A DNA stretch of 64,000 bases from JALZVT01 sp964634815 (GTDB taxonomy: Bacteria; Pseudomonadota; Gammaproteobacteria; Pseudomonadales; Azotimanducaceae): assembly GCA_964634815.1 (NCBI GenBank), contig CAZWMD010000001.1, positions 124,001-188,000 on the forward strand, read 5' to 3'. Both the position numbers and the translations under genes were made by a program. The notes beneath the pieces were generated by a model. The model was not told the origin of the DNA and did not search any database. It saw nothing but the letters and a program-made list of their open reading frames with translations. This document shows positions 51,538 to 61,608 of this stretch, in pieces. Numbering within the stretch: the first letter of the stretch is position 1; every line of letters begins with the position of its first letter.

Positions 51538-53925
51538 CGTATCGCCTGCGCACAGGCGCCATTTGAGATTGTCTGGGACTCACTCGGTGTGGCTCACGTT
51601 TATGCGGAGTCGGTGGCAGATGCTTATCGAGGCATGGGCTACGCAGCAGGTTCTGAGCGCCTCTGGCAGATTCATCTGAGCTGTGCCTTTGCCAACGGTG
51701 AAGCCGCTGCGCTACTGGGTGAGCGTTGGGTTACTCAGGATGCGCTACAACGGGCCTGCAATGTTCACGGCGCTCAAACGGCCATGCCTGCAAGCGATGG
51801 CGACTGGATAGTTGATGCCTATTTGGATGGCCTGAACAGCTGGGTGCAGGGTCTTGCCCAGGTGCCTGCAGAGTTTTTGCACGCGGATGCTGAACCACGG
51901 ACATTTACCAGGGCAGACGTTGCTGCGCGATATCGCTTCACCTCCTGGTTCCAGCACAAGTCCTTTACCGAGAAATTGTTATTGGGCCGGCTAATGGCCA
52001 CCCACGGCATCGACTACTTCAGGGACATGGTGCTGCACTTTTCGCAGACCGATGCCGAGCTCATTGAAGAACTTAAACCTTATCTGCAAAAAATCGATCT
52101 CGGTGCGGTGCAGTTTGCGTACCCGGAAGTCAACGCGAGTTCTGAGGCAAGGGCTGCTTTGAGTGCTCTGTCGGGCAGCAATAACTGGGCGGTTCGGGGC
52201 GCACTCTCTGAGTCGGGTAAACCGATGCTTGCGACCGATCCCCATCAGCCGCATTCAATTCCAAACACCTTCTTCTATGTGCATCTGCATGCACCGGGTT
52301 GGGATGCCTTTGGCGCAGCTTTTCCTGGTGTGCCTTATTTCATGATGGGCTATACACGTGATGTCGCCTGGGGGCTCACCACCGGATTCATTGATAGCTA
52401 CGACCTTTACGTCGAGAAGTTGCGAAAGCCTGCAAACCCCCAAACAGCTACTTATGCTGATGGGGAGTATTTGTCGCCTCAAGGCTGGCAACCACTAAAG
52501 CATCGTAGCGAAAAAATTGCAGTCAAAGGCGGTGGCACGCAGGCTGTCGAGCTTGTTCATACGGGGCATGGAGTGCTGCTCGAAAGTCTGCAGCATGAGC
52601 TTGATTCCTCAGCCCACGAAGGCGGTGAAATTCAGACCGCGCTTAAGTGGGCGCTTGAGTCGGTGCCTACGTCGGCGGGTGCTTTGGCCAGGCTGCCGCT
52701 CGCGAAGAGCGCGAAAGAATTTGGTGACCTTTTATTCGAAAACGATGTCTGCCCTTTGGTTAACAACATCATTTGTGTTGATGCCGAAGATAACCTGCGA
52801 CGCTTTGTGGCAGCCACACTGCCGGCAAGATCAGGAGCGACCGGTTCTGTCCCACTCGCAGGTTGGCGCGCTGACTGCGACTTTCCACTGTCGAAGGCGG
52901 CAGAGTTGGTGGTTGAGGTTAATCCTGACAGCGGATATAGCCTGACTGCAAACAACGATACCCTCGGTGAAGGGGGGCCTTACTATATTCACAATTTCCC
53001 TACCCACAGTGCTCGCGCAGATCGTATAGACCAACTTCTAAAAGAAAAGCAGCAAGAACGCGTACGATTCAAAGTTGCCGACTTCACGGCCATGCAACTC
53101 GACCTGAAAGACCTGCGTGCACTTGAGGTGGTTCCTCAAATCCTTGGACAGCTAACAGACGCGACTACTGCAGACCTTGTGACCGCGCGTGAGTTGCTTT
53201 CACAGTGGGACGGGGTGGCCAGCGCTGAATCGTCTGCTGCCTGTGTCTATTACCGCTTCCTTGATGAATGCTGGTATCGGGACTTCCTGTTTGATGTATT
53301 GCAGGACCCGTTGTTCAACCTGTTGCCAGTGGGCGCACCAGGGTTAAATCGATTCGACATTGCGCGCTTTCTGTCTCAAGACAGCGTGTCTGGTCGCCTT
53401 TGGAGTCAGCATTCCCAAGCTCTGAAGGAGGCGGTACAGGCTGCATTAACTCGAGCAATGCGCAGTCTGATTGGTGTGCTGGGCTCAGATTACCCGCGGT
53501 GGCGCCTGGGTGATTTGCAGAAGGTGGCGTTTCAACACAGTCTCGCCAAACACCCAACCTGGCAACGTATGCGAGTTGGAGCCGATCCTCTTGGGGGCAG
53601 CGCTACAACGCTGGCCATGGCGATGCATATTCCACATAAAGATTTGGATGCGCCAACATCGGCGCTGAACAAAGAATCTTTACCCGATATTGTGCCCTGG
53701 CGTATTTATCATGGACCAGCCTTTCGCCTGGTGATTGATCTGGCCGACCCAGATCACGCGCAGTTTGTTATTGCCGGCGGCAATGGTGGCCGAGCTAACA
53801 GTCCCTTCGTGAGCAACCAGTACCCAGCCTGGCAATTGGGTAACTACTACACCCTGAATCTCCAGCGTGATGAGCTTGAAGAAATGCTGGTATGGTCCTG
53901 CGAACCCACCAGCAGCACAAAATGA
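51529..53925 (+). CDS. Penicillin/acyl-homoserine lactone acylase family Ntn hydrolase
   Basis: 798 residues. Peptidase S45 layout: A-chain (~1-216, with GYAAGSERLWQIHL), then the cleavage/nucleophile site G-SNNWAV with Ser217 as the new N-terminus of the B-chain, followed by TDPHQPHSIPNTFFYVHLHAPGWD in pieces, SLTANND and a C-terminal NGGRANSPFVSNQYPAW. Related enzymes cleave amide bonds of beta-lactams, AHLs or other N-acyl compounds. No signal peptide is seen at this start, which is unusual because many family members are periplasmic. Strong AGGGAGGGG upstream. Confidence 0.92.
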   Translation: MRHRIACAQAPFEIVWDSLGVAHVYAESVADAYRGMGYAAGSERLWQIHLSCAFANGEAAALLGERWVTQDALQRACNVHGAQTAMPASDGDWIVDAYLDGLNSWVQGLAQVPAEFLHADAEPRTFTRADVAARYRFTSWFQHKSFTEKLLLGRLMATHGIDYFRDMVLHFSQTDAELIEELKPYLQKIDLGAVQFAYPEVNASSEARAALSALSGSNNWAVRGALSESGKPMLATDPHQPHSIPNTFFYVHLHAPGWDAFGAAFPGVPYFMMGYTRDVAWGLTTGFIDSYDLYVEKLRKPANPQTATYADGEYLSPQGWQPLKHRSEKIAVKGGGTQAVELVHTGHGVLLESLQHELDSSAHEGGEIQTALKWALESVPTSAGALARLPLAKSAKEFGDLLFENDVCPLVNNIICVDAEDNLRRFVAATLPARSGATGSVPLAGWRADCDFPLSKAAELVVEVNPDSGYSLTANNDTLGEGGPYYIHNFPTHSARADRIDQLLKEKQQERVRFKVADFTAMQLDLKDLRALEVVPQILGQLTDATTADLVTARELLSQWDGVASAESSAACVYYRFLDECWYRDFLFDVLQDPLFNLLPVGAPGLNRFDIARFLSQDSVSGRLWSQHSQALKEAVQAALTRAMRSLIGVLGSDYPRWRLGDLQKVAFQHSLAKHPTWQRMRVGADPLGGSATTLAMAMHIPHKDLDAPTSALNKESLPDIVPWRIYHGPAFRLVIDLADPDHAQFVIAGGNGGRANSPFVSNQYPAWQLGNYYTLNLQRDELEEMLVWSCEPTSSTK

Positions 53926-54004
53926 GTCAGGCAAAGACCAGTCTCAAGCTGCTACTTAAAGAGATGTGCGCCCTGTGATTGATATGGCATTGGCCGAGTA
54001 AATA

Positions 54005-54766
54005 ATGGACTGGAATATACCGGCTCAGGTAGCTGCCTTTTTTGATCTGCATAGCGATAATCCGCGAGAAGGACCCGGTGATTTTCCAAGCGCCGCACGC
54101 GCCTTTGCGGCAGCGAAGGGCGCTCTACAAGCTGACCCGGCAAATATTCTGGATTTGGCGTGTGGCCCGGGCATGCAAACTCGCCATCTCTCAGAACTGG
54201 CGCCTGAAGCAAATATTCTTGGTCTCGATATTACTAAAACCTTCATAAAGCGGTTGAACGATTGGTGCGACAAGGAAGGACTAAGCGATCGTGTAAGCGG
54301 TGTTGTTGGAGATATGTCTGCTCCGCCAGTGGCTGCGCATACCCAGGATCTGATCTGGTGTGAAGGCGCGGTCTACATGCTTGGAGTCCAGGCAGCATTG
54401 GCTGCATGGCGTGACCTGTTGCGCCCCAGAGGATGTATCGCCTTCACCGAACCGGTGTTTCTAAAGACACCGCTTCCGAAACAAGTTGTTGATAACTGGG
54501 CGGAATACCCGCCGATGACAGATGTTGCAGGTGTAGAGCAGCGTTTGCAGGCAACGGATTTTCGATTGGTTGATTCTTTTGTATTGCCTGACAACGCCTG
54601 GGCGGAGTACTACGAGCCTCTGCAAAAAAGAGTGAATGTGCTGCGCGAGAAATATGCAGCAGATGCACACGGCGCTCTGGTTATCGAAGAAGGCCAGTCC
54701 GAGATAGATGCCTGGCGAAATTTTGGCGAATATTTCTCTTATGCCTTCTTTGTTGTTCAACGGTGA
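54005..54766 (+). CDS. SAM-dependent methyltransferase
   Basis: 253 residues. Class I methyltransferase with ILDLACGPGMQTRHLSELAPEANILGLDIT broken across motif I and motif II positions (~48-77), then VGDMSAPP, then LLRPRGCIAFTEP. The N-terminal IPAQVAAFFDLHS and the fold suggest a small-molecule methyltransferase. Its TGA overlaps the ATG of the PhyH gene, so the two are coupled. The substrate is unknown. Confidence 0.87.
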   Translation: MDWNIPAQVAAFFDLHSDNPREGPGDFPSAARAFAAAKGALQADPANILDLACGPGMQTRHLSELAPEANILGLDITKTFIKRLNDWCDKEGLSDRVSGVVGDMSAPPVAAHTQDLIWCEGAVYMLGVQAALAAWRDLLRPRGCIAFTEPVFLKTPLPKQVVDNWAEYPPMTDVAGVEQRLQATDFRLVDSFVLPDNAWAEYYEPLQKRVNVLREKYAADAHGALVIEEGQSEIDAWRNFGEYFSYAFFVVQR

Positions 54767-55830
54767 TGCCAAATTCTTCAAGCGATCCTCGTTTTCTGTT
54801 TGCTGATCGGCTTGGCGATTCGACCGAAGGATCACAGAATGATTTTGTCTTGAACAGTGAGCAAGTGGAGAGCTGGCGATCTGCTGGTTATCTGCTTCTG
54901 GATGGGTTGTTTCCCGATGATCTCATTGCAACCCTGGCAACAGATGCCGAAGCGGCTTACCCAAAACCAGCCACCGCTGCTGCCCGTTCAATCACAGACT
55001 TTGGGAGCGAAGGCGACTTTGTGTTTCCATCGGGAAGTGCTGCGTTTAACACAGTTACGCTGCACCCACGTTTGCTGGGTGCCATTGCGCAGTTGCTTGA
55101 TACCAAAGTATCCGATTTACGACTGACACAGAGCGATCTGTGGCCTAAATATGGGGCGCCTACCAGAGCACCTGAGCCACATAACAACCAGGATCAGCGC
55201 ATTCACGTTGATTACCCAAACCATACGCTGGTGCACCCACCACCCTGGCATCGCCCCGAAGCTGTTGAAGCCATTTTGTACCTCAGTGATGGTGATCACT
55301 GTGGGGGCGCTACTGCAATTGTTCCGCGAGAGGGCGACGACGACCCCTGCTACCCCTGGCCGATCGTAGCTACCCCCGGGGTTGGCGAGCTTCATTATGT
55401 GAATGATCGCACCAGTGCCGAGGATTACATGCGCGAAGCGCAACCGTCGAGCACCCCCTTGCGAGATGCTTTGTATGAGCGCGAACGCTACGTCAGATTC
55501 AAGCCCGGCACACTGCTGCTCTACCGGCACGACGTCTGGCATCGCGGTACGCCACTGAAACCCGACACGATGCGGCTAGCGCAAAATTTGACGTTCCGTC
55601 GAGCTGAATGCGAATGGCTTAGCACACTGCATATTGGTTGGGCCTGGCAGCTTTACCGCAGCGATCAGGCGTTTACAAAATTGCTTGCGCAGGCCTCGCT
55701 AGACCAGCGCGCAGTTCTTGGGTTTCCTCAACCAGGCTCGGGTTATTGGTGTGAGCAAACTATCGCAGCGGTGCAGGCACGCTTCGGCGCCCAGGGGATG
55801 GATATGTCGCCTTATCTGGAGGCCTTGTAG
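54766..55830 (+). CDS. Phytanoyl-CoA dioxygenase (PhyH) family protein
   Basis: 354 residues from ATG 54766 (TGATG overlap with the methyltransferase). Fe(II)/2-oxoglutarate oxygenase: metal-binding HVD in RIHVDYPNH and the distal His in YRHDVWHRGTPL, plus a cosubstrate-type Arg nearby. It hydroxylates or otherwise oxidises a small lipid or natural product. With the methyltransferase and the upstream acylase it forms a three-gene plus-strand set. The 3' end overlaps the amidohydrolase gene by 19 bases. Confidence 0.88.
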   Translation: MPNSSSDPRFLFADRLGDSTEGSQNDFVLNSEQVESWRSAGYLLLDGLFPDDLIATLATDAEAAYPKPATAAARSITDFGSEGDFVFPSGSAAFNTVTLHPRLLGAIAQLLDTKVSDLRLTQSDLWPKYGAPTRAPEPHNNQDQRIHVDYPNHTLVHPPPWHRPEAVEAILYLSDGDHCGGATAIVPREGDDDPCYPWPIVATPGVGELHYVNDRTSAEDYMREAQPSSTPLRDALYERERYVRFKPGTLLLYRHDVWHRGTPLKPDTMRLAQNLTFRRAECEWLSTLHIGWAWQLYRSDQAFTKLLAQASLDQRAVLGFPQPGSGYWCEQTIAAVQARFGAQGMDMSPYLEAL

Positions 55831-57518
55831 ACGATTTTTCCATCTATGATGGTAAGTACAACCTGCGTATTGATAATTTCCTCGGGCGCTATCTCGAACA
55901 GATTGTCGCTAAGCACTACCAGGTCCGCGAGCTTGCCAGGCTCCAGAGTGCCCAACTCTTCTTCTTGCTGCCCGGCCCAGGCGTTGTTGGTTGTGTAAGC
56001 CGTGATGGCCTGGGTAACGCTTATTTTCTCCTGTGGAATCCAGCCCTGGGGATTTTTACCATCCAGGGTCTGACGAGTAACCGCGGCATAAATTCCGCTG
56101 ATTGGATTTAGCGGTGCAACAGACCAGTCGGAACCAAAAGTTAAGCGGGCCTCTGCGTTGAGTAGAGAATTGAAAGCATAGGTTCCCCTTAGACGTTGTT
56201 TGCCAATTCGCTTTTCAGCCCATCGGCCATCGTCAATCGCGTGGTAGGGTTGCATGGACGGGACAACGCCCAGGGCAGCGAAGCGCTTTATGGCATCGTC
56301 ACTCAGATGTTGTGCGTGCTCAATGCGAGGGCGGCTTCCGGAAACATCAAGCGCTTCGAACAAATCGAGAATCTTGTCGTTGGCCTGATCGCCGATGCCG
56401 TGAATGGCGAGCTGAAGTCCATAGGCATGAGCTTCTTCAATGCTTGCTTGTAAACTGTCCATGGTCATCAGCGGAAATCCGCTGGTGTCAGGTTCATCAG
56501 TATATGGGTCGTAAAACCAGGCCGTTGTGCTGCCGAGCGATCCATCAACCAGTTCTTTCACGCCACCGAAGCGTAGCCAGTTATCGCCTTTGCCTTTGGA
56601 CTTAATGCGTTCGGCTAGCTTGTGCCGATTTGAGATGTGTGGGAAATAATACACTCGGAGTTTAAGTCGACCCTGTTGTTTGGCGTCTTCAAACAGGCTG
56701 ATGTTCTCCCAGTTACTCATGTTGTGAATCTGTGTGACTCCGTTACGCAGACCTTCCGCTATTCCCGCATCAAATATTGATCGCGCTCTTTGCAGAGAGT
56801 GGGGTGGTTGTACTTCAAACACAGCGTTCATCGCGTTGTCTTTAAGCACTCCCGTTGGGTTGCCCCGCTTGTCGCGAACGATGACGCCTCCCAGTGGATC
56901 AGGCGTATCTCGCGTGATTCCGGCAAGCTTTAGGGCGCTGGAATTGGCAATCGCCATGTGCCCATCAGTGCGCAACAGAAAAACAGGATTGTTTTTGGTG
57001 TGTTTATCAATCCAGCGTTTATCAGGAAGCTCGCCCCCCCAGGCTTCATGGTCCCAGAGTCCGCCAGTGATCCACTCGCCTGGCTCCAGCCCTTTGGCGT
57101 AGTTCCTGATTTGATTGCTAAACTCTCGCTTGCTGGTAGCGCCCTGGGTCTTAACACTAACAAGGCTCTCCGCCCCGTCCATAAAGTGTGTGTGGTTGTC
57201 GATGAATCCGGGAAGTACCAGCTTGCCGTCAACATCAATGACCTTTGCATCTGGATATTCACCTAGATACACCGTTGCAAGCTGGTTGTCGCCAACGGCT
57301 TCGATGCGGTTGCCTTTAATCACAAGAGTGGATGCCCATATCTGCCCAGCAGAGTTAGTGTTGCCTGTCCAGATCTTGCCGTCAGTGATAATGCTGATGG
57401 CAGGTGCGGTATCCGAAACGGGTTCAGCCACCGCAGACCCAGCCGCCACAACCATGGGAGTCATGCTGCAAAGCAGTACCAAAAGTGAAGCCCGAAACCC
57501 TGGATTTATAAAAGTCAT
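55812..57518 (-). CDS. Secreted amidohydrolase, YtcJ/amidohydrolase_3 type
   Basis: 568 residues with a signal peptide (~9-31). Metal-binding HTH in PGFIDNHTHFMD, later IHGIGDQA and RIEHAQH, and the catalytic Asp in LTFGSDW, complete for the amidohydrolase superfamily. YtcJ-like enzymes act on cyclic amides or N-acyl compounds; the exact substrate cannot be predicted. ATG 57518 overlaps the VOC gene stop by four bases. Confidence 0.92.
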   Translation of the reverse strand: MTFINPGFRASLLVLLCSMTPMVVAAGSAVAEPVSDTAPAISIITDGKIWTGNTNSAGQIWASTLVIKGNRIEAVGDNQLATVYLGEYPDAKVIDVDGKLVLPGFIDNHTHFMDGAESLVSVKTQGATSKREFSNQIRNYAKGLEPGEWITGGLWDHEAWGGELPDKRWIDKHTKNNPVFLLRTDGHMAIANSSALKLAGITRDTPDPLGGVIVRDKRGNPTGVLKDNAMNAVFEVQPPHSLQRARSIFDAGIAEGLRNGVTQIHNMSNWENISLFEDAKQQGRLKLRVYYFPHISNRHKLAERIKSKGKGDNWLRFGGVKELVDGSLGSTTAWFYDPYTDEPDTSGFPLMTMDSLQASIEEAHAYGLQLAIHGIGDQANDKILDLFEALDVSGSRPRIEHAQHLSDDAIKRFAALGVVPSMQPYHAIDDGRWAEKRIGKQRLRGTYAFNSLLNAEARLTFGSDWSVAPLNPISGIYAAVTRQTLDGKNPQGWIPQEKISVTQAITAYTTNNAWAGQQEEELGTLEPGKLADLVVLSDNLFEIAPEEIINTQVVLTIIDGKIVYKASR

Positions 57519-58012
57519 TGGTCGTTTAGTCCTTCTTCATCGTACCGGCCAGCAGGTCCCGCTCCTTGCGGTCCCAGTCTGCCTTTGTCGCCAAAATGCC
57601 CGCGACCAGGGACATAGTTAAACTCCACTCGAATGCCGTCAGGATCTTCGAACAGAATTGAGTAGTAGCCCGGAGCAAAATGCTCGCCGTCTTCTGGCCC
57701 GTGTACGATCTTTGCATCCAGATTTTCTACAACAAAGGCGTAGATATGATCGATATCTTCTCTTGAGCGTGCTCGCAAACAAAGATGATGCAAACCCGGG
57801 CGATATTGATCGAAGGCGCTCGTGTCACCACCTTCTGGCACTTCTTTAACCAGAATGCCTGTGCGAGAGCCGATGCAGTAAACCGTAGTGTCGTTTCTAA
57901 CCAGGGTTTTCATTTCAATGAAATTGCACAACGCCTCCCAAAACGGCAGGCAGGCTCCGGCATTGGCAACCGTAAGTTGAATATGAGCAATGCCATTTAC
58001 TTCAATCGTCAC
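57515..58012 (-). CDS. VOC family (glyoxalase/dioxygenase-like) protein
   Basis: 165 residues. Two beta-alpha-beta-beta-beta modules with possible metal ligands His in GIAHIQLTV, His in GLHHLCLRAR and Glu in PDGIRVEFNYVPG. The VOC fold includes glyoxalase I, extradiol dioxygenases and methylmalonyl-CoA epimerase; this one cannot be assigned further. The start is GTG 58012. It is translationally coupled to the amidohydrolase. Confidence 0.85.
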   Translation of the reverse strand: MTIEVNGIAHIQLTVANAGACLPFWEALCNFIEMKTLVRNDTTVYCIGSRTGILVKEVPEGGDTSAFDQYRPGLHHLCLRARSREDIDHIYAFVVENLDAKIVHGPEDGEHFAPGYYSILFEDPDGIRVEFNYVPGRGHFGDKGRLGPQGAGPAGRYDEEGLNDQ

Positions 58013-58049
58013 TGGCGCCTCTCTTGATTTTTAGCACAAGGATTTTAGG

Positions 58050-60413
58050 TCAGGGTGTTGATTGAACAGCAACACTTGTCTGGCCCCTTATGGTGCCCGC
58101 TTGATCGCGATAGATCAGGTTGATTCGGTTGCTTGCGGCATCCGCTGCAATACTTGAGTTGCTAGATACAAACACACTGAATGTTGGTGTTCCGTTAGCG
58201 TCCAGGCCAAGTGTTACCGGGTCAGAGCTTGGCGTTGACGGGTTGGTACAGGCACCGCTATTGGGATCGGTTTGGCAGAGTGCAATAGAGGCGCCAGTGG
58301 TTGATTCTGCGACCACGCTGATCGTTGAGGGTGCGCCAACATTAATACTTGCCACCGAGAATGCACCGTTGCCGGCGTTGTCGAGCCTGACTATGCCGTC
58401 ACCATCGACAGTGGCAGCCAGCGCAATGACATCAGCTACGGCCTCGGTGGACGCCGACAGCAATAGTGTGTTCACACCGGCAAGAGGTACAACGGGCGCT
58501 GCATTGCGACAGGTGTAAGAGAGCATGGCATCGCGTGGGTTGAATTGGGCATTCAAGGCAAGCGTTATTACAAAGCTCTGAGAACCTCCAGCGGCGATAT
58601 CGACGGGTTGGTTAGCAACTCCGATGGGTTCATTGTCTGTTAGGTTTGTGGTCTGGTAGCTCAGAGTTGCGGGCACGTTGCTAATAAGATCGATGCCACA
58701 TCCCTCAGCGACTGTTGTACCCCCATTTAGAACGGTCACAAAGGCGGTAATGGCACTGCCGACCTGGCCGCTGCGACTGGCGGGCAATACAGCTGCTGCG
58801 ATTGCCGTTGGGTCGGCGTCAACGATTGCGCTGTCTTCGAACCAAAGAAATTGAAAAACCTGGGGGCTTGGCGTATCCAGCACCGGCACTTCTGATGCGT
58901 CTGCGTCCGCCGCGGCGACATAGAGATTCTCGGTAGCTTCACTGTCTGGAATACTCTCCGCGATAACCATGGCGATCATGTCTGAATTGGGGTTGAACCG
59001 TGGTGGGCGGTCGGCTGGATCAGTTATGGATCCCAGCGCCCGGTTTTCGTTTATATCAAACGGCTCTTGGGATGCGCCGATATTGAACTGATCGATGACA
59101 AACAGGTTCAGGGCAGGGTCGCCGTCGATCATTGCGGTTTTTGTGTTGTCTGGACTCAACACAAAATGTGAAACCCCAGCGGCTTGGCTGGTTGTCCGTT
59201 CAATTGAGAAGGGCACTTGGCGAGACAACGACGTTGGATTGCCCGGATTGTTCTGAGCAACAGTGAAAAGGTCTGCCAGTTCCAGAAAAGCCTCAGCGGC
59301 GTTGTAGAGTACGCTGTTGCTGCGCCACAAAACGTCTTCCCAGGTTGTAAAGGCTGCTCCGGCGACGGGGCCGTCGTTGAGCTGGGTAACCACGTTAGGC
59401 GTGCTCAGATCAGCAAGATAGGTATCTGAGGGCGTGCTGCTGCCGGCTGGGAAACTTCGATAAGCGACTTCCAGGTTGCTGCCTGGTTTCACCGCAAATT
59501 CGCTCACACGTTCACTGACGACATTCGCTGAGCTAACCCGTTGAACCTCACCGATTTCACCGCTCAGCGGTGCCAGGGTGAGGGATTGCAACGGACCAGA
59601 CTCATCCGCTGCGCCCGAATCGATCCACAGCAAACGAGAGCTGTCGTCGCTGAAAGCGAGTTCTACAGGGCGGTAGTCGGTAAGCGACGGGTTGGTGTAC
59701 ACCACCGTATTGTTAGACGGTTGGTTCAGAAAGGTGACAACAACCTGGAACGAGCCGCTTGCAGGTTCCACGCTGTACGCCGCTATTGAGCCATCTGGCG
59801 AAATTATGAGTTCGGTGCCAACCCGTGAACCTGTAGGCAGTTGCGCAACAAGGCTGGCGGCGCCCGGGTTGCGGACGTCTGCAAGGAATAACTGGTCGAT
59901 CGAGGTATTTGCGTTGCGCAGCACATAGACCACTCGAGCTGACGCGCCGCCGCTGAGCTGCGACGTTATTTCCTGGCCGCTGGCGCTGGAGCCCGAAAAG
60001 GCGTTTGCCACCAAAAGGATGGACTCGTTTACAGGGTCTGCGCGGTCAGGATTGAGCTGCACGACCTGACCCGTACCCAGGCGAACAACAAATAGCCCGT
60101 CAAGAGAGGCTGTGTTCTGCGGATCAAACACCCCGTACACCAGGGCGTTGTGGCGCGGGAAGGGCAGCATGGTCCACACCCGTGCCTGGTCGATTAGCGG
60201 CGCATTGATCTCAACGCTTGGACCGACGCTTATCAAATCCCCGCTGCGAGAGACTTCGGTTAGAAATACTCGCTCAAATTCGTTGCCGGTTGCTTCCCGG
60301 AACGCCCGCGAGGCGACAAAATCGGCCTTGGCAGGCTGGATAAAGCCGCCGACAGGGCCACCAAGTATCGTGGCGAGCAGGCATGCCACCAGAACCAGAC
60401 CAGTCTTCGCCAT
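58050..60413 (-). CDS. Large secreted beta-propeller-like protein with C-terminal CARDB-like domain
   Basis: 787 residues from ATG 60413, decided by GGGAGA just upstream and a signal peptide (cleavage near PAKA-D). The open frame extends further but runs antisense through the start of the next gene. The middle part shows repeated blade-like phrases (LIISPDGSIAAYSVEPASG, ELAFSDDSSRLLWID, HFVLSPDNTKTAMID) like TolB/WD40 propellers. The C-terminal third (AFVTVLNGGTTVAEGCGIDL, GGSQSFVITLALN) resembles a CARDB/DUF11 adhesion domain. Exported; function unknown. Confidence 0.8.
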   Translation of the reverse strand: MAKTGLVLVACLLATILGGPVGGFIQPAKADFVASRAFREATGNEFERVFLTEVSRSGDLISVGPSVEINAPLIDQARVWTMLPFPRHNALVYGVFDPQNTASLDGLFVVRLGTGQVVQLNPDRADPVNESILLVANAFSGSSASGQEITSQLSGGASARVVYVLRNANTSIDQLFLADVRNPGAASLVAQLPTGSRVGTELIISPDGSIAAYSVEPASGSFQVVVTFLNQPSNNTVVYTNPSLTDYRPVELAFSDDSSRLLWIDSGAADESGPLQSLTLAPLSGEIGEVQRVSSANVVSERVSEFAVKPGSNLEVAYRSFPAGSSTPSDTYLADLSTPNVVTQLNDGPVAGAAFTTWEDVLWRSNSVLYNAAEAFLELADLFTVAQNNPGNPTSLSRQVPFSIERTTSQAAGVSHFVLSPDNTKTAMIDGDPALNLFVIDQFNIGASQEPFDINENRALGSITDPADRPPRFNPNSDMIAMVIAESIPDSEATENLYVAAADADASEVPVLDTPSPQVFQFLWFEDSAIVDADPTAIAAAVLPASRSGQVGSAITAFVTVLNGGTTVAEGCGIDLISNVPATLSYQTTNLTDNEPIGVANQPVDIAAGGSQSFVITLALNAQFNPRDAMLSYTCRNAAPVVPLAGVNTLLLSASTEAVADVIALAATVDGDGIVRLDNAGNGAFSVASINVGAPSTISVVAESTTGASIALCQTDPNSGACTNPSTPSSDPVTLGLDANGTPTFSVFVSSNSSIAADAASNRINLIYRDQAGTIRGQTSVAVQSTP

Positions 60414-60527
60414 TTTTATCTCCCGACGGATGTTGCTGATGCCAAGAGTAACTGCATCATCAGGCTTAGGCCTATGGTAATTAAGGTAAAGTTGTAGGGC
60501 GAGAGGTCGACAGAAGGAACCCATTGG

Positions 60528-61592
60528 GTGGCGCAAGAAACTACCAAGAAGAAGATTGCAGTCCAATTGCCGCGACAGGCCAACCCACAACAGGTGAAGG
60601 AACGGTATTCCCTGGAGCTGGAAGCGCTTGACGCCATTGCAGAGATCCATGAGGTACAGGCCAAGACACCGGAGGAATTCGCCGAAGGGGCGGCGGATTG
60701 CGATGCCATCATTACCAGTTGGGGTATCACAATAAATAAAACCGTGATCGAGCGGCTCGAGAAGTGTGTGGTCATTGGCGTGGGCAGCGTTGGTGTGGAT
60801 ATGGTGGACATCAAGGCGGCAACTGATGCGGGCATTGTGGTGACCAACGTGCCCGACGTCTTTATTGAGGAGGTCGCCGACCACGCCATGATGCTTCTGC
60901 TGGGTGTGGTTCGCGCAACCAAGCTTATGGAGCAAATGGTTCACAACGGCGACTGGTACAAGGGCCGTCCTCATCTCGATCACACTCCGCGGCTGTTGGG
61001 ACGCACTATTGGATTACTGGGTTTTGGCAACGTCTCGCGCTGCATGGTCAAGCGAGCCTTGGGCTTTGGCTTGCGGGTGATTGCCCACGACCCCTATGTG
61101 AGTGAGTTAACCATCGGCGCGGAAGGCGTTGAGCCGGTAAGCTTCGGCGAGCTGTTGGAGCACAGTGACTACCTTTCTATACATGCACCGCTCAACGACG
61201 AGACGCACCATATAATGAATGCGGATGCGTTTGCCCGGATGAAATCAACTGCCGTGATTGTGAACACCGCTCGAGGTCCGCTGATCGACGAGAGGGCGTT
61301 GATTGAAGCTCTGCAGACGCAAATAATTGCCGGCGCTGGTCTTGATGTACTGGAGCAAGAACCTGTTGATCCCGGCAATCCTCTATTGCAAATGAGCAAT
61401 GTGCTTGTGACGCCGCACGTCGCGTCAGCAACAGATCGAATGCGTCCTGAAACCAGACGCCGTGTTGGCCGGGAAGTTGCTCTGGTGTTGCGAAATCGAT
61501 GGCCGATGAGTTGTGTTAATCCCACTGTGCTGCCGCGGGTTGTTCTCGAACGCTGGCAACCTTATCCAATGAATCGCGGTCCAAATCGTTAA
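60528..61592 (+). CDS. 2-hydroxyacid dehydrogenase (CtBP/phosphoglycerate dehydrogenase-like)
   Basis: 354 residues from GTG 60528 (AGAAGGA 9 bases upstream). NAD-binding GLLGFGNVSRCM, catalytic Arg in NTARGPLIDE, Glu in DVLEQEPVDP and His in VTPHVASAT are all present, so it should be an active D-2-hydroxyacid dehydrogenase. The N-terminal region and the C-terminal tail resemble the C-terminal-binding-protein-like group of bacterial dehydrogenases. The substrate is unknown. It is followed closely by the beta-barrel gene. Confidence 0.9.
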   Translation: MAQETTKKKIAVQLPRQANPQQVKERYSLELEALDAIAEIHEVQAKTPEEFAEGAADCDAIITSWGITINKTVIERLEKCVVIGVGSVGVDMVDIKAATDAGIVVTNVPDVFIEEVADHAMMLLLGVVRATKLMEQMVHNGDWYKGRPHLDHTPRLLGRTIGLLGFGNVSRCMVKRALGFGLRVIAHDPYVSELTIGAEGVEPVSFGELLEHSDYLSIHAPLNDETHHIMNADAFARMKSTAVIVNTARGPLIDERALIEALQTQIIAGAGLDVLEQEPVDPGNPLLQMSNVLVTPHVASATDRMRPETRRRVGREVALVLRNRWPMSCVNPTVLPRVVLERWQPYPMNRGPNR

Positions 61593-61608
61593 CGTTGTGA
61601 GGACATCC

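Noticed and set aside
60414..60983. N-terminal extension of the large secreted protein
   Set aside because: It lies antisense to the 2-hydroxyacid dehydrogenase and would bury the clear signal peptide that begins at 60413.
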